Positions 1 through 11,018 are shown, counted from the first letter of the stretch. The stretch: DNA of 64,000 bases from Meconema thalassinum (GCA_946902985.2 OX336394.1:274323496-274387495); one strand, 5' to 3'. The notes: generated from the sequence alone by a model not told the origin. Numbers and translations are program-made.

Positions 1-512
1 TACCTTATTGCAAATTTCAGAAGTTATATTTCACCCCTGGGTTCATATCTCCTGCACTGATACCAAAACCCAAGTGCCTGACGAACATAACATATCCTAA
101 GCCAAAGCAATGCCCATAAATACAGAGCAATGCACAGCCACTTGCAAAGCCATGAGCAGTGGGTCACAACGTTCTTACAACCAATAAGAATGATAATTAA
201 TTGATACAGAACATTAAATTATTCTTAATTAGAGCCGTGAACTTCTTTCTACATTTATTTATTACATTGCATTTTACGAGGGGCTGGTAACTTCGACTGA
301 CTGCCCTTTAAAATAAAGATCCAAAAGGCAAGTTATAAACTTATGCTTACTACAAGCTTGTTATAGATACTAGGCCTATTTGCAGTAATCACAATACACA
401 ATAAGTCTTCCAAATTAGATGATGTACACTTTGCCTTGGAATAGGTTAGGGTGATCCATCACACGTACATGACGGGATAGGTTATGTTCCAAGTAACACG
501 AACACTCATTAC
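1..512 (-). other. Presumed intron of the gene starting at 650
   Basis: This stretch lies downstream, in minus-strand sense, of a strong splice donor at 512-511. I see no coding exon, repeat or RNA gene in it. If the donor is used, it is the start of intron 1 and the gene continues off the left edge. Confidence 0.4.
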
Positions 513-650
513 CTCATTAGACTTAGCCCCTCGTTGAATCTGTCTAGCAACAGATGCGATGTTATTGACATTTACTTGAACTCGGTCCGCTAATCGCAAT
601 TTGGAGTCAACAAATAAACTCCTGGCACTTGTACTTGAAGCTGACGCCAT
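513..650 (-). CDS. Candidate first coding exon of a host gene (partial)
   Basis: An ATG in good context (aaaATGGCG) opens 46 codons, MASASSTSARSLFVDSKLRL onward, ending exactly on a codon boundary in GAG. This is followed by GTAATGAGT, a near-consensus splice donor. The open frame continues 17 codons into the presumed intron, but those residues look non-coding. The peptide is Ser/Ala-rich at its start and then amphipathic, with no motif that I recognise. No transposon similarity is visible, unlike most of the window. It could instead be the end of a retrocopy. Function unknown. Confidence 0.45.
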
Positions 651-800
651 TTTTCAATTTTCTACTCGCGAACAGGAAGCACAACACAACAAACGAAATT
701 AATAAATGTTGTCATGGTAGGATTGCTGGACACAGATGAACACTTCGCCCAATAGCTTCCGTGAAGACAGCAAGACAGTAGCACCCACCATCATCATATC

Positions 801-1890
801 ATGTTACAACATCGTCTAGGGGAGCTACTTTTCCCATTACCTATCATATGTTTAATACGGAATATTTTACACCATCGTCGACTATTTTTACACACCCCCA
901 CTGGTGTACTTGATAACCGTCAGACTTCTCGTGGATTGCCTAAAGGTGATATTTTAAGCGGTATTCTTGTTTCAATTTATACTCAGACATTAGAATCGGT
1001 CATCCTTTCTTATGCACGAATCATTCAATACGCAGATGATTTTCTTATTTATTGTTCGCGTGATACTATTCAGCTCTGTCGTCAGGATATATATGATGCA
1101 TTGACTGCTGCTCATACATGGTTCCATAATCACGGATGTCGGCGAGGAAAAATTCTGCCATAATTATTACTCATCAAAGGCAGGTTGATCGCTCTCCAAT
1201 TTTATTTAGACAGGAAGCCATAGATGTGGTTCGTAGCATCAAATATTTGGGATTACATATTGATGACCAATTACTGTGGTCGCGACAGGTTCAAACACTC
1301 ACTGTTCGAATTGAAAAAAGACTACACGTTCTCCGAGCGCTAGCACGCCGGCGTTGGGGGGCGGATCCTCATTTATTACTTACGGTATATAAAAATATTA
1401 TTCGTGCCCAGATGGATTATGGTTGCTTTTTCTACGACATGATGGCGAGTAGTAGGTTGGTCACTTTTGACAGGTTGCAGTATCGGGCTTTACGTATTAT
1501 TTTGGGGGCGCTTTCGTCCAGTCCCACCTGTGCATTATTAGTTGAATCTGGGGAATTACCCTTATACTTACGACGGACATTTTTAGCCAGTAAGTACCTG
1601 GCTTCTAAAATGTCATTGTCGGCGTCACCGATTCTCAATAAAATACAGTTGCTTGTGGAGTATTATGCGCGAAATCGATTTGCACGTCCGCATAAGCCGA
1701 CTTTGGTATTGGCATATGAAATCTTGCAAGCTTTTCGGTCAGATATATTACAGACGCTCAAACCTTTACCATACACGGTTTCATATAGGGTTCTACAATC
1801 CCAGCCAAATATATTGCACACTTCCTTACCGGCGCTATTCCGGATGTATCAGCGTTTTCCGCAAGTAATTTCACGATGCTTTCGGGATAT
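801..1890 (+). pseudogene. Reverse transcriptase C-terminal half of LINE copy A
   Basis: The first frame (801-1163) encodes the RT palm, with SRGLPKGDILSGILVSIY and the catalytic motif YADDF at about 1029-1043. A frameshift near 1140 moves coding to a second frame (1136-2005), which contains the IKYLGLHID motif typical of non-LTR RT and a long thumb/connection region. That second part aligns closely by eye with copy C at 45,246-45,804. The N-terminal RT and endonuclease are missing, so this is a 5'-truncated dead copy. Confidence 0.85.
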
Positions 1891-2757
1891 TGTCAATTAC
1901 TATTCCAATTATACTTTTTTATACAGATGGTTCAAGAATGTTGTCACCAGATGGAGTGGGGGCGGCTTTTTATGCTCCGGATCGACAGATTATACGAACA
2001 TATAGTTTGCCGAAATATCTAACGATTTTTACAGCTGAAGTATTTGCCATTCGTCAAACTTGTCAGTATATACGTACACACAGAGTTTCCCCTGCAATGA
2101 TTTGCACGGATTCAATGAGTGTCATCCAGACTTTATCGAATCCGAGTAGCTCTGACAATTGGTATGTGTACCAAGTTGCGCAAATGTTGTATGATTTTCA
2201 GACCATGGCTCAGGAGGTTATGCTCACTTGGATCCCGGGGCATTCGGGTATCCAAGGTAAAGTGGGCAGCACAGGGATATGGTGTCGTTTATAATATCGC
2301 TGTACCTTTTACGGATTTCCTGCCTGTTATTTATTCCCAGCTTCTCGATGAATGGCAAACTGAATGGTCTAATATCGCGCCCTTTAAGGCTCGTAATTAT
2401 TTTCTGGTACAACCCACTATCAGAACAACACCATGGTTCCGGGTAGGCAAATATACGAGACGCCACATTATTACTATAATACGTTTACGTTTTCAGCATG
2501 CTCTGACACCGGTGTATATGGCACGAATGAACCTGCGCGAGAATGCTGGGTGTGTGTGTGGTAGAATGAGGGGTACACTTAGCCATCTGATGTTTCAGTG
2601 TGACGTTTTCAATGAACCGAGGATAGTGATGCTCAGAAAGTTAGGATCGTTAGGTTATACATTGCCCTTAAATATGTCCACTAGGTTGCATAATCCTATA
2701 ATTCCAATGGTCGAGGCCATAATGGAGTATTTGGACCATCTCCCTTTTACGTTATAA
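1890..2757 (+). pseudogene. RNase H and C-terminal module of LINE copy A
   Basis: Frame 1890-2294 encodes an RNase H-like domain with LFYTDGS, FTAEVFAIRQ and ICTDSMSV, the first three acidic catalytic positions. It continues to WIPGHSGIQG. The fourth acidic residue, in the EYVDRMAK segment of copy B, is lost here in a short deletion with a frameshift at ~2255. Coding resumes in the frame ending at 2757, with a C-terminal module containing CVCGRMRGTLSHLMFQC, probably a zinc-binding knuckle. The enzyme would be inactive. Confidence 0.85.
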
Positions 2758-2923
2758 TTTATGGTCCCCTCTTTCGTTTGCTGTATTTTTCTACGCTTTA
2801 CTATTTGACACGAAGTATGTGTGTACTGATTTTTCCTTAACCCTTCCAAGAGTATAGTGCCTACCTTTGTGCTACGGACCATATGGATAGTTTTTATAGG
2901 CGAATGGTTAGGTTAGCAAATTT

Positions 2924-2983
2924 CTTTGATGATGATGATAATTGTTGTTTTAAGGGGCCTAACATCTAGGTTATCGGCCCCAG
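2924..2983 (+). repeat. GAT-rich tail plus GGGGCC hairpin
   Basis: Four GAT-type triplets are followed by a hairpin at 2954-2981 with arms GGGGCC and GGCCCC and an inner TAAC/GTTA pairing. It lies 3' of LINE copy A and could be the tail of that copy or of a separate, heavily truncated insertion. Confidence 0.55.
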
Positions 2984-3101
2984 CAAATTTCTGTCTGTGT
3001 TGACAAACATGACGTGTGACGGGTATGTGCTACTGTGGTGAAATCTGTACAGAAGCTATTGGGCGAAGAGGCAACTGTGTCCATCAATCTTACCACAACA
3101 A

Positions 3102-3917
3102 CACCATCATCATCATCATCATTTCCCTTTTTATAGCTCCTGCCGGGTCGGGGTATTTATGGCACTTCTCCACTTTCCTCTTTCCTTCCACCATTCTTCT
3201 TCCACGATCTTGTCCCAGCCCAGATTTCTTTTTCTTACGCTGTTCTTCACTGAATCAATCCACCTTGTTCTAGGTCTTCCTCTTGCTCTCTTACCCTTTC
3301 CCTTCGCCTCCAGCATCTGTCTTGGTATTCTATTTTCCTCCATCCTCTTTACATGTCCAAACCACCTTAGTTTTTTCTTCTCAATTCTCTCATTTAGTTT
3401 TCCCATCCCAACTTCCTTCCTAACATCTTCATTCCTCACTCTGTCTTTCCTTGTCTTTCCTATCATACTTCTTAGGAATTTCATTTCACTGGCTTGGATT
3501 CTACTCTCTTGCCTGCTTGTCAGGGTCCAAGTCTCAGCTGCATAAGTTAATATGGGAACATAGTACACTTTATACATTACCTCCTTGCTTTTCCTTGGTA
3601 CTTCCTTATCCCAAACAAGTTTTCTTACACTTTGATAGAATGCATTGCTCTGCTGTACCCTCCCGCCAATCTCCATGTCCAACCTACCAGTTTGCATCAA
3701 TTCACTTCCTAGGTATTTGAACGTGTCCACAATTTCCAAACTCTGACTTCCAATTTTCACAGTGCCCTTTCCTTGTCTTTCCCCTCTTGTCATCACCATG
3801 GTCTTGCTTTTCTCTATACTGATTTTCAGGCCGTACTTCTGAATATTTTCGTTCAGTGCATCTAGTTATTTTTGCACTTCTTCGGTGTTCCTTCCCCAGA
3901 CGGCACACACCAAACAC
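3102..3917 (-). mobile_element. RTE-like non-LTR retrotransposon, 3' end
   Basis: The minus strand encodes the C-terminal third of an endonuclease/reverse transcriptase ORF. Features are ENIQKYGLKISIEKSKTM, FKYLGSEL and the terminal block KLRWFGHVKRMEENRIPRQ followed by GKRARGRPRTRWIDSVK. This C-terminus is familiar from RTE-type arthropod LINEs. A TAA at ~3867 interrupts the upstream part, and coding is truncated just after the RT catalytic region near 3,910. The stop codon is followed within about ten bases by (GAT)n at 3102-3123, the simple-repeat 3' tail expected for this group. Confidence 0.8.
3131..3799 (-). pseudogene. C-terminal part of RTE-like ORF2
   Basis: 222 codons are open without interruption. 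They cover the region after the RT active site: KYLG motif, thumb, YAAETWTLT and the WFGHVKRM/GRPRTRW C-terminus. The endonuclease and the catalytic RT are absent, so it cannot support retrotransposition. Reading further upstream (to 3,917) gives a plausible continuation broken by one nonsense codon. Confidence 0.8.
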
Positions 3918-4120
3918 ATGTAATATTTGTAAACACAGAAAGACACTCGCAAACCTAAACTATGCTAAGTACACTCCTATCCATAGGGACTGTATTACAC
4001 CAAGAGATAAAATACACTATTAAAAGGATAAAGGAAAAGACAACACACGAAAAACGTTCCAACAAAAGAGTTCAAAAACGTAGGAATTATAAGACAACGA
4101 ACAAAAGGCTTTACAGGAAG

Positions 4121-4435
4121 TTATAAATTAAACGGGAGGGGATCCAGATACTCCATAAGGGCCTCAACCAATGGAACTACAGGATTGTGCAACAAAGCAG
4201 CCATATTTAAGGGCAAAGGATAACCTAAAGTTCTCACCCTCCGTAGCATCACGACCCAAGAAGCATTGAATACGTCACACTGAAAAACAAGGTGTTGAAG
4301 TGTACCCTGCATGCGGTCATCCTCGCGAAGTTGCATGCGTGCCATATACACCGGCGTAAGAGCGTGCTGAAAACGCAAACGTATGATAGTAACGATGTGC
4401 CGTCTGGTATACAGTATCTGCCTACCCGGAACCAC
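4121..4435 (-). pseudogene. C-terminal module of LINE copy B
   Basis: 104 codons align by eye with 2440-2757 of copy A (RRHIVTIIRLRFQHALTPVY and the terminal LDPLPFNL). The CVCG part of the putative zinc knuckle seen in copy A has been deleted, leaving only HLVFQCDVF. Confidence 0.75.
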
Positions 4436-4512
4436 GGTTCAGTTCGTACTGTGAGTTGGACCAGAAAATAATAATGGGCCTTGATTGGCGCTATAGCTGA
4501 CCATTCATTTTG

Positions 4513-4977
4513 CTAATCACTAAGGAGCTGCGTAAATAGAACAGGAAGAATGTCCCTGAAAGGTACAGCGATATTATAAACGACACCATGCCCTTGCGCT
4601 GCCCACTTTGCCATACGGTCCACATACTCGTTTTCCTGAATACCCGAATGCCCAGGAACCCAAGTGAGAAAAACATCCTGTGCCATAGTCTGAAAAGAAT
4701 GCAACATTTGAGCAACTTGATAAATATACCAATTATCAGAGCTACTCGGATGCGATCGAGCCTGTATAACATTCAGGGAATCCGTACAAATTGTGGCCGG
4801 ATAAACACGCTGTGTACGAATATAGTGACAGGCTTGGCGAATAGCAAATATTTCGGCTGTAAAAATCGTTATAGACCCTGGAAGACTATATGTGCGTAGA
4901 ATCTGTCGGTCCGGAGGATAAAAGGCAGCTCCCACCCGATTAGGTTGCGACATCTTTGAGCCATCCATATAAAACAT
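4513..4977 (-). pseudogene. RNase H domain of LINE copy B
   Basis: 154 open codons carry all four expected acidic positions: MDGS, FTAEIFAIRQ, ICTDSLNV and EYVDRMAK, with VPGHSGIQENEYVDRMAKWA intact. It is the best-preserved RNase H of the three family copies here. It is only a fragment: the RT and endonuclease are missing and the downstream module is out of frame. Confidence 0.85.
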
Positions 4978-5007
4978 TGTATAATGGGAAGATTTGATTA
5001 GATTTTT

Positions 5008-6476
5008 AGCCTATTTTCAATTTTGAAAAAATAGGCTTATGAGATCACCTTTTGTCCGTGCGTGTGTGTGTGTGAGGTGTGTGTGTGTGTGTCCCAACCC
5101 CCCACCTAATAAATTCTAAACGACTGGAGCTATTTCAATGAAACTCGGTAAGTTCATAGCACTATTCCGTGCGACCCCGACCGTGCCCTTCAAATTTTGT
5201 TATGTCTGACCAATCCAACATGGCGGCTGTGCGAAATATTTCACCAGCATTCCATATCTCCAAAACTATTACCGTTATCACCCTGGATTTTTTAACGCTG
5301 ATAAATGGAACTACTAGAAGTTCAACTATGTGACTCCTGAAAAACTGGTAACTACAAAACCAACATGGCGGCCAAGCGAAGTTGCGACAATTAAATAGAA
5401 GTTTCTCGCGATTTAACCAACCACCGGCAATAAAACTTGGTACAGTATATGTTTATATACATTGTAATGCACCGACATCTAACTTGGTTCAATTGTTTAC
5501 ATAACCACAAAATGGCGGTTGTGCGAAATATTTCACCGGCATTCGATATCTCTGAAACTATTAGCGGTATCACCCTGAAATTTTGTACGGAGATAAAGGG
5601 CACTAAGGAAGTTCATTTATAAGATTTTCAAAAACCGGTTAACTACAAAACCAACATGGCGGCCAAGCGAATTTAAAAATTTGAATAGACCTTTCTCGCG
5701 ATTTAATGTTTCAAACGCAATGAAAGTTGGTACAGGAAATGTTTATACACATTGTAATGCACTGGTATCTAATTTATTTCAATTGTTTACATAACCTTCA
5801 GATGGCGGCTGTGCAAATTTTAAAATTAAGTTTTTATTTCTTGTGTCGTAATCATGCGATCGAAGTGAAAGTTTGAATAATGAACGTACGCAATAATTTT
5901 CCTTTAATGGTACATTACTCTATGGCCTATACATTTAACAATCCAACATGGCGACCATCCGAAATATTTAGACGGCTCTGAATATCTACGAATCTATTAT
6001 AGCAATCAAACTTAATATTTTTATGTTCATAGGGGCTATGAACATAAGTTCACCTATAGGACTTTCAATAATCTGGTGATCACAAATCCAACATGGCGGC
6101 GACGCGAAGTATAAATATTCACATGGACTTTTCTCGCAATTCAACCATCCGAGTGCAGTGAAACTTGGTACAGTAAATCCTAATTTATTTCAATATTGTT
6201 TCCATAACCACAAGATGGCAGCTGTGCGAAATTTTAAAATCTCGTTGTTACTTCGTGTGTCCTAATCATGCGATTGAAGTTTGAATGCTACACGTACACA
6301 ATAATCTTCATGTAACAGTACATAACTCAAGGACTTACATATATAAATTCCAACATGGCGACCATCCGAAATATTTAGTTGGTTCTCAATATCTACGAAT
6401 CTATTAGAGCAATCAAACTGAAATTTTGTATGTTGATAGTGGCAATTAACATAAGTAGGGTATATGAAAATAGGCT
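5008..6476. mobile_element. Non-coding element 1 with 11-bp terminal inverted repeats (Helentron/HINE-like)
   Basis: Bounded by AGCCTATTTTC at 5008-5018 and its exact inverse GAAAATAGGCT at 6466-6476. The left terminus also forms a hairpin with AAAATAGGCT at 5028-5037. After it come a (GT)n tract (5060-5092) and diverged tandem units built around 'aacatggcggc'. The whole layout recurs at 41,574-43,700. Short inverted termini, one terminal stem-loop, a microsatellite and central tandem repeats match the architecture described for Helentron-associated elements (DINE-1/HINE), but no transposase or Rep gene is present to prove it. Confidence 0.6.
5220..5805. repeat. ~291-bp tandem repeat inside element 1
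   Basis: ATGGCGG(C/T)TGTGCGAAATATTTCACC begins at 5220 and 5512 and recurs shortened at 5802. A second marker, AACATGGCGGCCAAGCGAA, sits at 5362 and 5653. Spacing is 290-292 bp. Further right (5950-6360) the units are rearranged and lose the strict period. Confidence 0.7.
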
Positions 6477-6800
6477 GTATAGTTATTCACGGAACTACTT
6501 GTTATTAATCCATTTGATCAATTACATGTAGCCTATACAATACATTTTTATATAGGACACGTCAGCAATTACATCTATAAAATAAAAGAACTTACAGGTA
6601 TATATCACCAATACATTAGCTATTTATAACTTATTATACTAACAGATCTTAAGAGATACAATCTTGTTGGACATCTATTTACACCTTACTCTATTATCAT
6701 AATATGAAAACTTAATTCTATATATACAACAACTTACAGCTAGGTATTACAATTAAAATAGAAAAGTAAAATATAATTATAGTTTTCATCGTTTCTATAC

Positions 6801-7157
6801 ACTAATAAATAGCTTGCCACGGTGGGTGAGTGGATAGCGTGTCGGTCTACTAACCCCAAGATTGCAGGTTCGCCCCTGACCGTGGTAAGTGATTTATGAA
6901 AGGCGGCAAAAATACGATACGCATGTCATACGATATTGGCATGACAAAGAACCCATTTGAATTCAGTAGGCCGAGTTCATAATGGCAAAATTAATCTCGG
7001 GAGTTTCCGCCAGCACAAAGTTCCTCATTTCTCTACTAGAAAGCGCTATTGTCAAGGAACTACGAAATTCGACATGCAAGCTACCCTCTGGGTGTCAAAT
7101 AGCTAAGCTTGCACCAGGCACCCGAGGCCATACGATATTATTATTACTAATAAATAG
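6801..7157 (+). mobile_element. tRNA-derived SINE with 12-bp target-site duplication
   Basis: The body spans 6813-7145. The head resembles a tRNA: 7-bp acceptor-like pairing CCACGGT (6817-6823) with ACCGTGG (6879-6885), an A-box-like GGTGAGTGGATAGCG and a B-box GCAGGTTCGCCCCTGACC. A ~250-bp unrelated body follows, ending in (ATT)n. It is flanked by perfect direct repeats ACTAATAAATAG at 6801-6812 and 7146-7157, the expected LINE-mediated duplication. The short ORF at 6982-7179 inside it is chance. Confidence 0.85.
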
Positions 7158-9173
7158 AGACAAGAATTATAGGCACTAAAAACAGTTAAAATAGGCAGGC
7201 ATATAGGCTCTTAAAATAGCCAAAATAGGCATGAAAAATTTCTTGTAATTTAATAACATATTTAATTACTACAAAAAAATTAACAATAAGCAACTTATAA
7301 TTTAATAACATACTGTGTCCGTTTCCCCGACGTCACGTTGGACCGGCGATTTCAACGAGAAACCGAAGAAGGGACACAGTCGATAGAAAAAATTAAGTCC
7401 TGGAAATATTTGTCCAATACAAAAAAAAAACAACTAACTCGGGCAGGCAAGAGATCGAATATCTCGGGTCGTTTAAAGGGATAGACGTGCAAGGTTCAAC
7501 AGGACAAATACCCCACAAACAAGAAAAAGAGAAAGTATCACTGACTCGGGAGAAGTTCCATACTACAGGAATAATTAGAAATTGTTAAAATCGAGATCCT
7601 AAATTTATTTTAGAGCAGACGGACAAAAGAAAGATATGAACAATCCTATTACTCAAGGCAAATCATTAGGTTGGGATACAAGTATCCATAATGTCCATCA
7701 GTGCCGTTGAGCTGTCCTATTTCACGTAAATGGGAAGTTCTTACAAACGGAAATTAATCATAGTTCGCGAGTTCGTTGTTTAGCTGAATATGAATTTAAA
7801 AAAAACACTTCACTATCAGTTTCAGCTTTGTAGAAAAAAAACTTTTTTCTTCCCATAAAACAGACTAAATTAATAATTCACACACAAATTATACACATCC
7901 CTGATATTTACATATATTAGATTGACATTAATGACCGTTAATTAATTAATTGGATTAAATTAATTATAGAAAATAAATTATTACAGTATTATCATTATAT
8001 CACCACAATAATTCCAAGTTTCCTTATGGGAAACATCTCAGCTCAAAGTAGCATTAATCTATCGTAATTTCTCAAAACATTGGTTTACAAGGGAATTCTA
8101 ATCACTCAAGTCATTCTCAAATAAGAAATTGGATTCAACATATGCTTATGGGAGAAATTAATTTGTTCAGATTGCGATGATGTAACAGTTACATTCAAAG
8201 ATATAGGAATACAGTAGAATTGCCTAAGATCTGCATAGTTATTAAATTGAATTGACCAGCTCATTAAACCCTAACAACAGTGCACAAAATGACGATAAAT
8301 TGGACGAGAAAAAAACTATCATTGCACTATTTCCCAAAGTTGGAAATATAAATATAATTACTATAATAAAGCACACACTAATTCATTTGACCTAGGACTG
8401 CATAGACCCTGCATCCTGGCATAATCACAAACATTTATATCATCGAAGAAATTCATTAATTATTAATTTATTAAAGCGTTGGAATGGAATATCTCATTTC
8501 CAACAGTTGCTGCCCTTAGACCACTATAAAGTGTCTACAACTTATCAATAATTGTGCTTTATTTAAAAACAATTTCCAAAATCCTTTTGGCATAATGTCA
8601 AGTAATCCTTAATTGGCAATAATAAGACTGGTCAGAATCTCTTAATGTCTACGATTATTATCGGCTTCGTATTTTTATACAATCTGAATTAATTACTGTA
8701 GGGTTTAGGATCACACATCATGAATCCAGATGATAATTACTGTATCAAGAATTAATTATCAAGTTTCAAAAATTAGCTCTGAAAAAAGTTTAATGTTCCG
8801 CTTGCAACCGCCGTAAAGGTATAATACGCCATGAGTAAGAACGAAACTAAGTTTAGAATAAGTTTATAAAAAAAATGGAATCCAACCATAAAACATTTTG
8901 TTAAATATCTTACATATATGTGTGAAATTACTCTTAATATCCATAAATTATTTTCTCTTTAGTTTGGGAATTCATTCGAAATATATCAGTCACCTGGAAG
9001 AGAGAACATTATGATAACATGGTAATTGCTTGCCATATAATTTCAGACAAGTGGTCTGAAAGCATGCTCAGGGTTACGGAGAATGTGTTGCCTATGTGAT
9101 TTCCCACGACGTGGTTAATCTTGGTCCTATACTTAATTTTGCAAGATCGCCGCTTACGATACTCTGTAATGCA
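7158..9173. other. AT-rich non-coding DNA
   Basis: I see no gene or RNA. Two minor items stand out. There is a cluster of TAGGCA motifs at about 7185-7235. A 69-bp segment at 7312-7380 has perfect 9-bp inverted ends (ACTGTGTCC / GGACACAGT). The rest is low-complexity AT-rich sequence. Confidence 0.6.
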
Positions 9174-9179
9174 TCCATC

Positions 9180-10782
9180 AGTAGGGGGGTAAGGTGGTTT
9201 CCAAGCCACCCGGCGTTGCTCGGGCGGCGTTCATATTAAATAATTAATAACTCCCGAACCCGTGGTCGGAGATTCACGAATGAAGTGTCGTTGGACTCGG
9301 GACTTTGCTATGGACCACTCGTTATATTTTAGAAAAAGAAATTGAATTTTTTTGTTTTCGAAAATAGTCGATAGTTTGAAAACCAAACAGGATAGAACGT
9401 TGTTCCATGGCTCAAACGAATGGTCTTTATGACCTTTATTTTCTATAATAAAACTCTTTTACTTTTTATGTTTTTTTGAAAACACTCGAATTTTGAAAAT
9501 TCTATATTTTGGAAACTAGGAACTCCACAAACAAAATTGTTTGACGTAAATCAATGGTCCCTACCCCCTCTACCCCCAAAATAAATTTCAAATCTCTAGG
9601 ATGAAAACCTGTAGTAGTGTGATACGGAGAGAGCTGTCTCGCTTAGCAAGTTGTGAGCCCCTGCGATCTTGGAATGGAAGGAGTCATGCTAGGAGGGCGT
9701 GCTTGGATTCGTTTTTTTCGTCTCGTCGTGCTCTTTACGGGAATGTAGGTGTCGAAAAGGTGACAATCTGGAAACACGTTTTTTTGGGGGGGGGGGGGAA
9801 ACGTGATTTTAAACTTTTTGCTATATCTCGCGAACCAATTATGCTAGAGGCGTGTACGACAGGTCCAAGGACTCGGGGTGACGTCCTCTTTGCTATGGAC
9901 TACTCGTTGTAATTTTTAAAAAATTTTGGAAACTCGATTTTGGGGTAAACACGTGTTTTTTGTGATTTTTGCCGATATCTCACGAACCAATGACGCTAGA
10001 GACGTGTACGAGGTATCCTAGGACTCGGGCTAACGCCCCCTTTCTAGTGTGGTAGATATTTTTTCCAAAAATAATTCACAAAGGGCCTAACGCCATACAT
10101 GTTGAAAAAACTTTTTTCTCTACCTTTACCTGTTTATAATGTTTATGAAGCGTGGTGGTTGAGAGAGACGATACTGCTGGGTGTGTGTGTTTCAACGAAC
10201 CTGTTGCTTAGCACAAGGACCATGCTTAATAGAACAATCGCTATTTCGGCGGGTCGGTGTAAGAAAGAGCGAGCGTGCGTTTTTCTGATATTTTACCTTT
10301 AACGTGTAAACGGTGATGAGAACTTGGTTCTATGTTGGTCGAAGCGAGTAGAGAAAACAAACTTGCCGAGGAGCAGGAGGTGAATGTCATTTGAGCTTAT
10401 TGGAAGGCTTTGATCTGACTTGACAACAGATGCAATGGAAAAAAATGACAATGACGCTTGAAGGTGAAATAATCTGACCATCGTGGTGGCAGGGAAGAGC
10501 GAAATGCATGTGAACACATGTGAAACCACATGAGGGCTAAACCAGTTACATCCTGTTTGCTTCGTACGTGACAAAATGCAAGTTCATGTGAAATTTGATC
10601 TACCGCAGGTGTTCACCTTGGGTGTTAGCTGTCCACGTGCACGATAACTGTTAACAAGTTACATCCTGTTTTGCTTCGTACGTGACAAAATGCAAGTTGA
10701 CGTGAAATTTGATCTGTCACAGGTGTTCACCTTGGACGTTAGCTGTCCACGTGCCTGATAACAGAATCTTCCAAGCGTGGGA
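9180..10782 (+). repeat. Left terminal inverted repeat of Polinton 1
   Basis: About 1,603 bp, matched by the reverse complement of 24,674-26,282 with only scattered differences, mainly in homopolymer runs. The inner edge is at GCGTGGGA. Internally it is made of reiterated modules containing 'cgaacc..tg..gctagag' and 'ggactcggg..acg.cc'. Two tandem ~105-bp copies lie at its inner end. Three short ORFs (9601-9912, 10099-10302 and, on minus, 10299-10574) are mirrored in the right repeat but have no recognisable domain. Confidence 0.95.
10544..10762 (+). repeat. Tandem ~105-bp duplication within the left TIR
   Basis: Units 10544-10648 and 10657-10762 both run from AGTTACATCCTG through TTCGTACGTGACAAAATGCA to GCTGTCCACGTGC and GATAAC, about 113 bp apart. 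The same pair is mirrored in the right TIR (about 24,695-24,912). Each unit contains the E-box-like palindrome CACGTG. Confidence 0.85.
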
Positions 10783-11018
10783 ATCGCTGAATCAGTAAAA
10801 AGTATGATGCAACTTGTTGGGAATGATGTCACAACCAATAGATAGGCAAGAGCTGCAAACAGCAGTGGTGGGAGGTGAAGGGAGGGAGAGGGGGAGGGGT
10901 AATGTATGAGAGAACACAGGTGGAAAGAGAAAGAAATATGTGGAGCTGAGGACTGTACACACAGAGCTATAGGTGGTGTACAACATGTGTGAATAAATAA
11001 ATTAAAAAGTGCACAGGT

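Larger units (their letters stand above)
801..2760 (+). mobile_element. Non-LTR retrotransposon copy A, 5'-truncated, RNase H-bearing (I/LOA-like)
   Basis: A degenerate LINE 3' half. It holds the end of a reverse transcriptase, a connection region, an RNase H domain and a cysteine-containing C-terminal module, spread over three reading frames. The same family recurs in the window as copy B (minus, 4,121-4,977) and copy C (minus, 45,246-47,945). An RNase H after the RT is known from I, LOA, R1 and related clades; I cannot choose between them by eye. The 5' truncation lies near 795. The 3' UTR runs towards a GAT-rich tail near 2,924. Confidence 0.85.
3918..4982 (-). mobile_element. Non-LTR retrotransposon copy B (RNase H end), minus strand
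   Basis: Same family as copies A and C. It holds the RNase H domain (4513-4977), a frameshifted C-terminal module (4121-4435) and about 200 bp of 3' UTR-like AT-rich sequence (3918-4120). The 5' truncation at ~4982 abuts non-coding element 1. The region between 4436 and 4512 reads through in another frame. Confidence 0.75.

Noticed and set aside
3016..3720. Plus-strand ORFs opposite the RTE fragment
   Set aside because: Shadows of the minus-strand coding sequence; Ser/Phe/Leu-rich antisense translation.
6817..6885. tRNA gene
   Set aside because: The head has A- and B-box-like sequence and a paired acceptor, but the T-arm is defective and it is embedded in a SINE with a tail and TSD.
9601..10574. 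Three short ORFs inside the left TIR, mirrored at 24,882-25,852
   Set aside because: Mirroring follows automatically from the inverted repeat. No domain, weak composition, and one overlaps another. They may be real but I cannot support them as genes.
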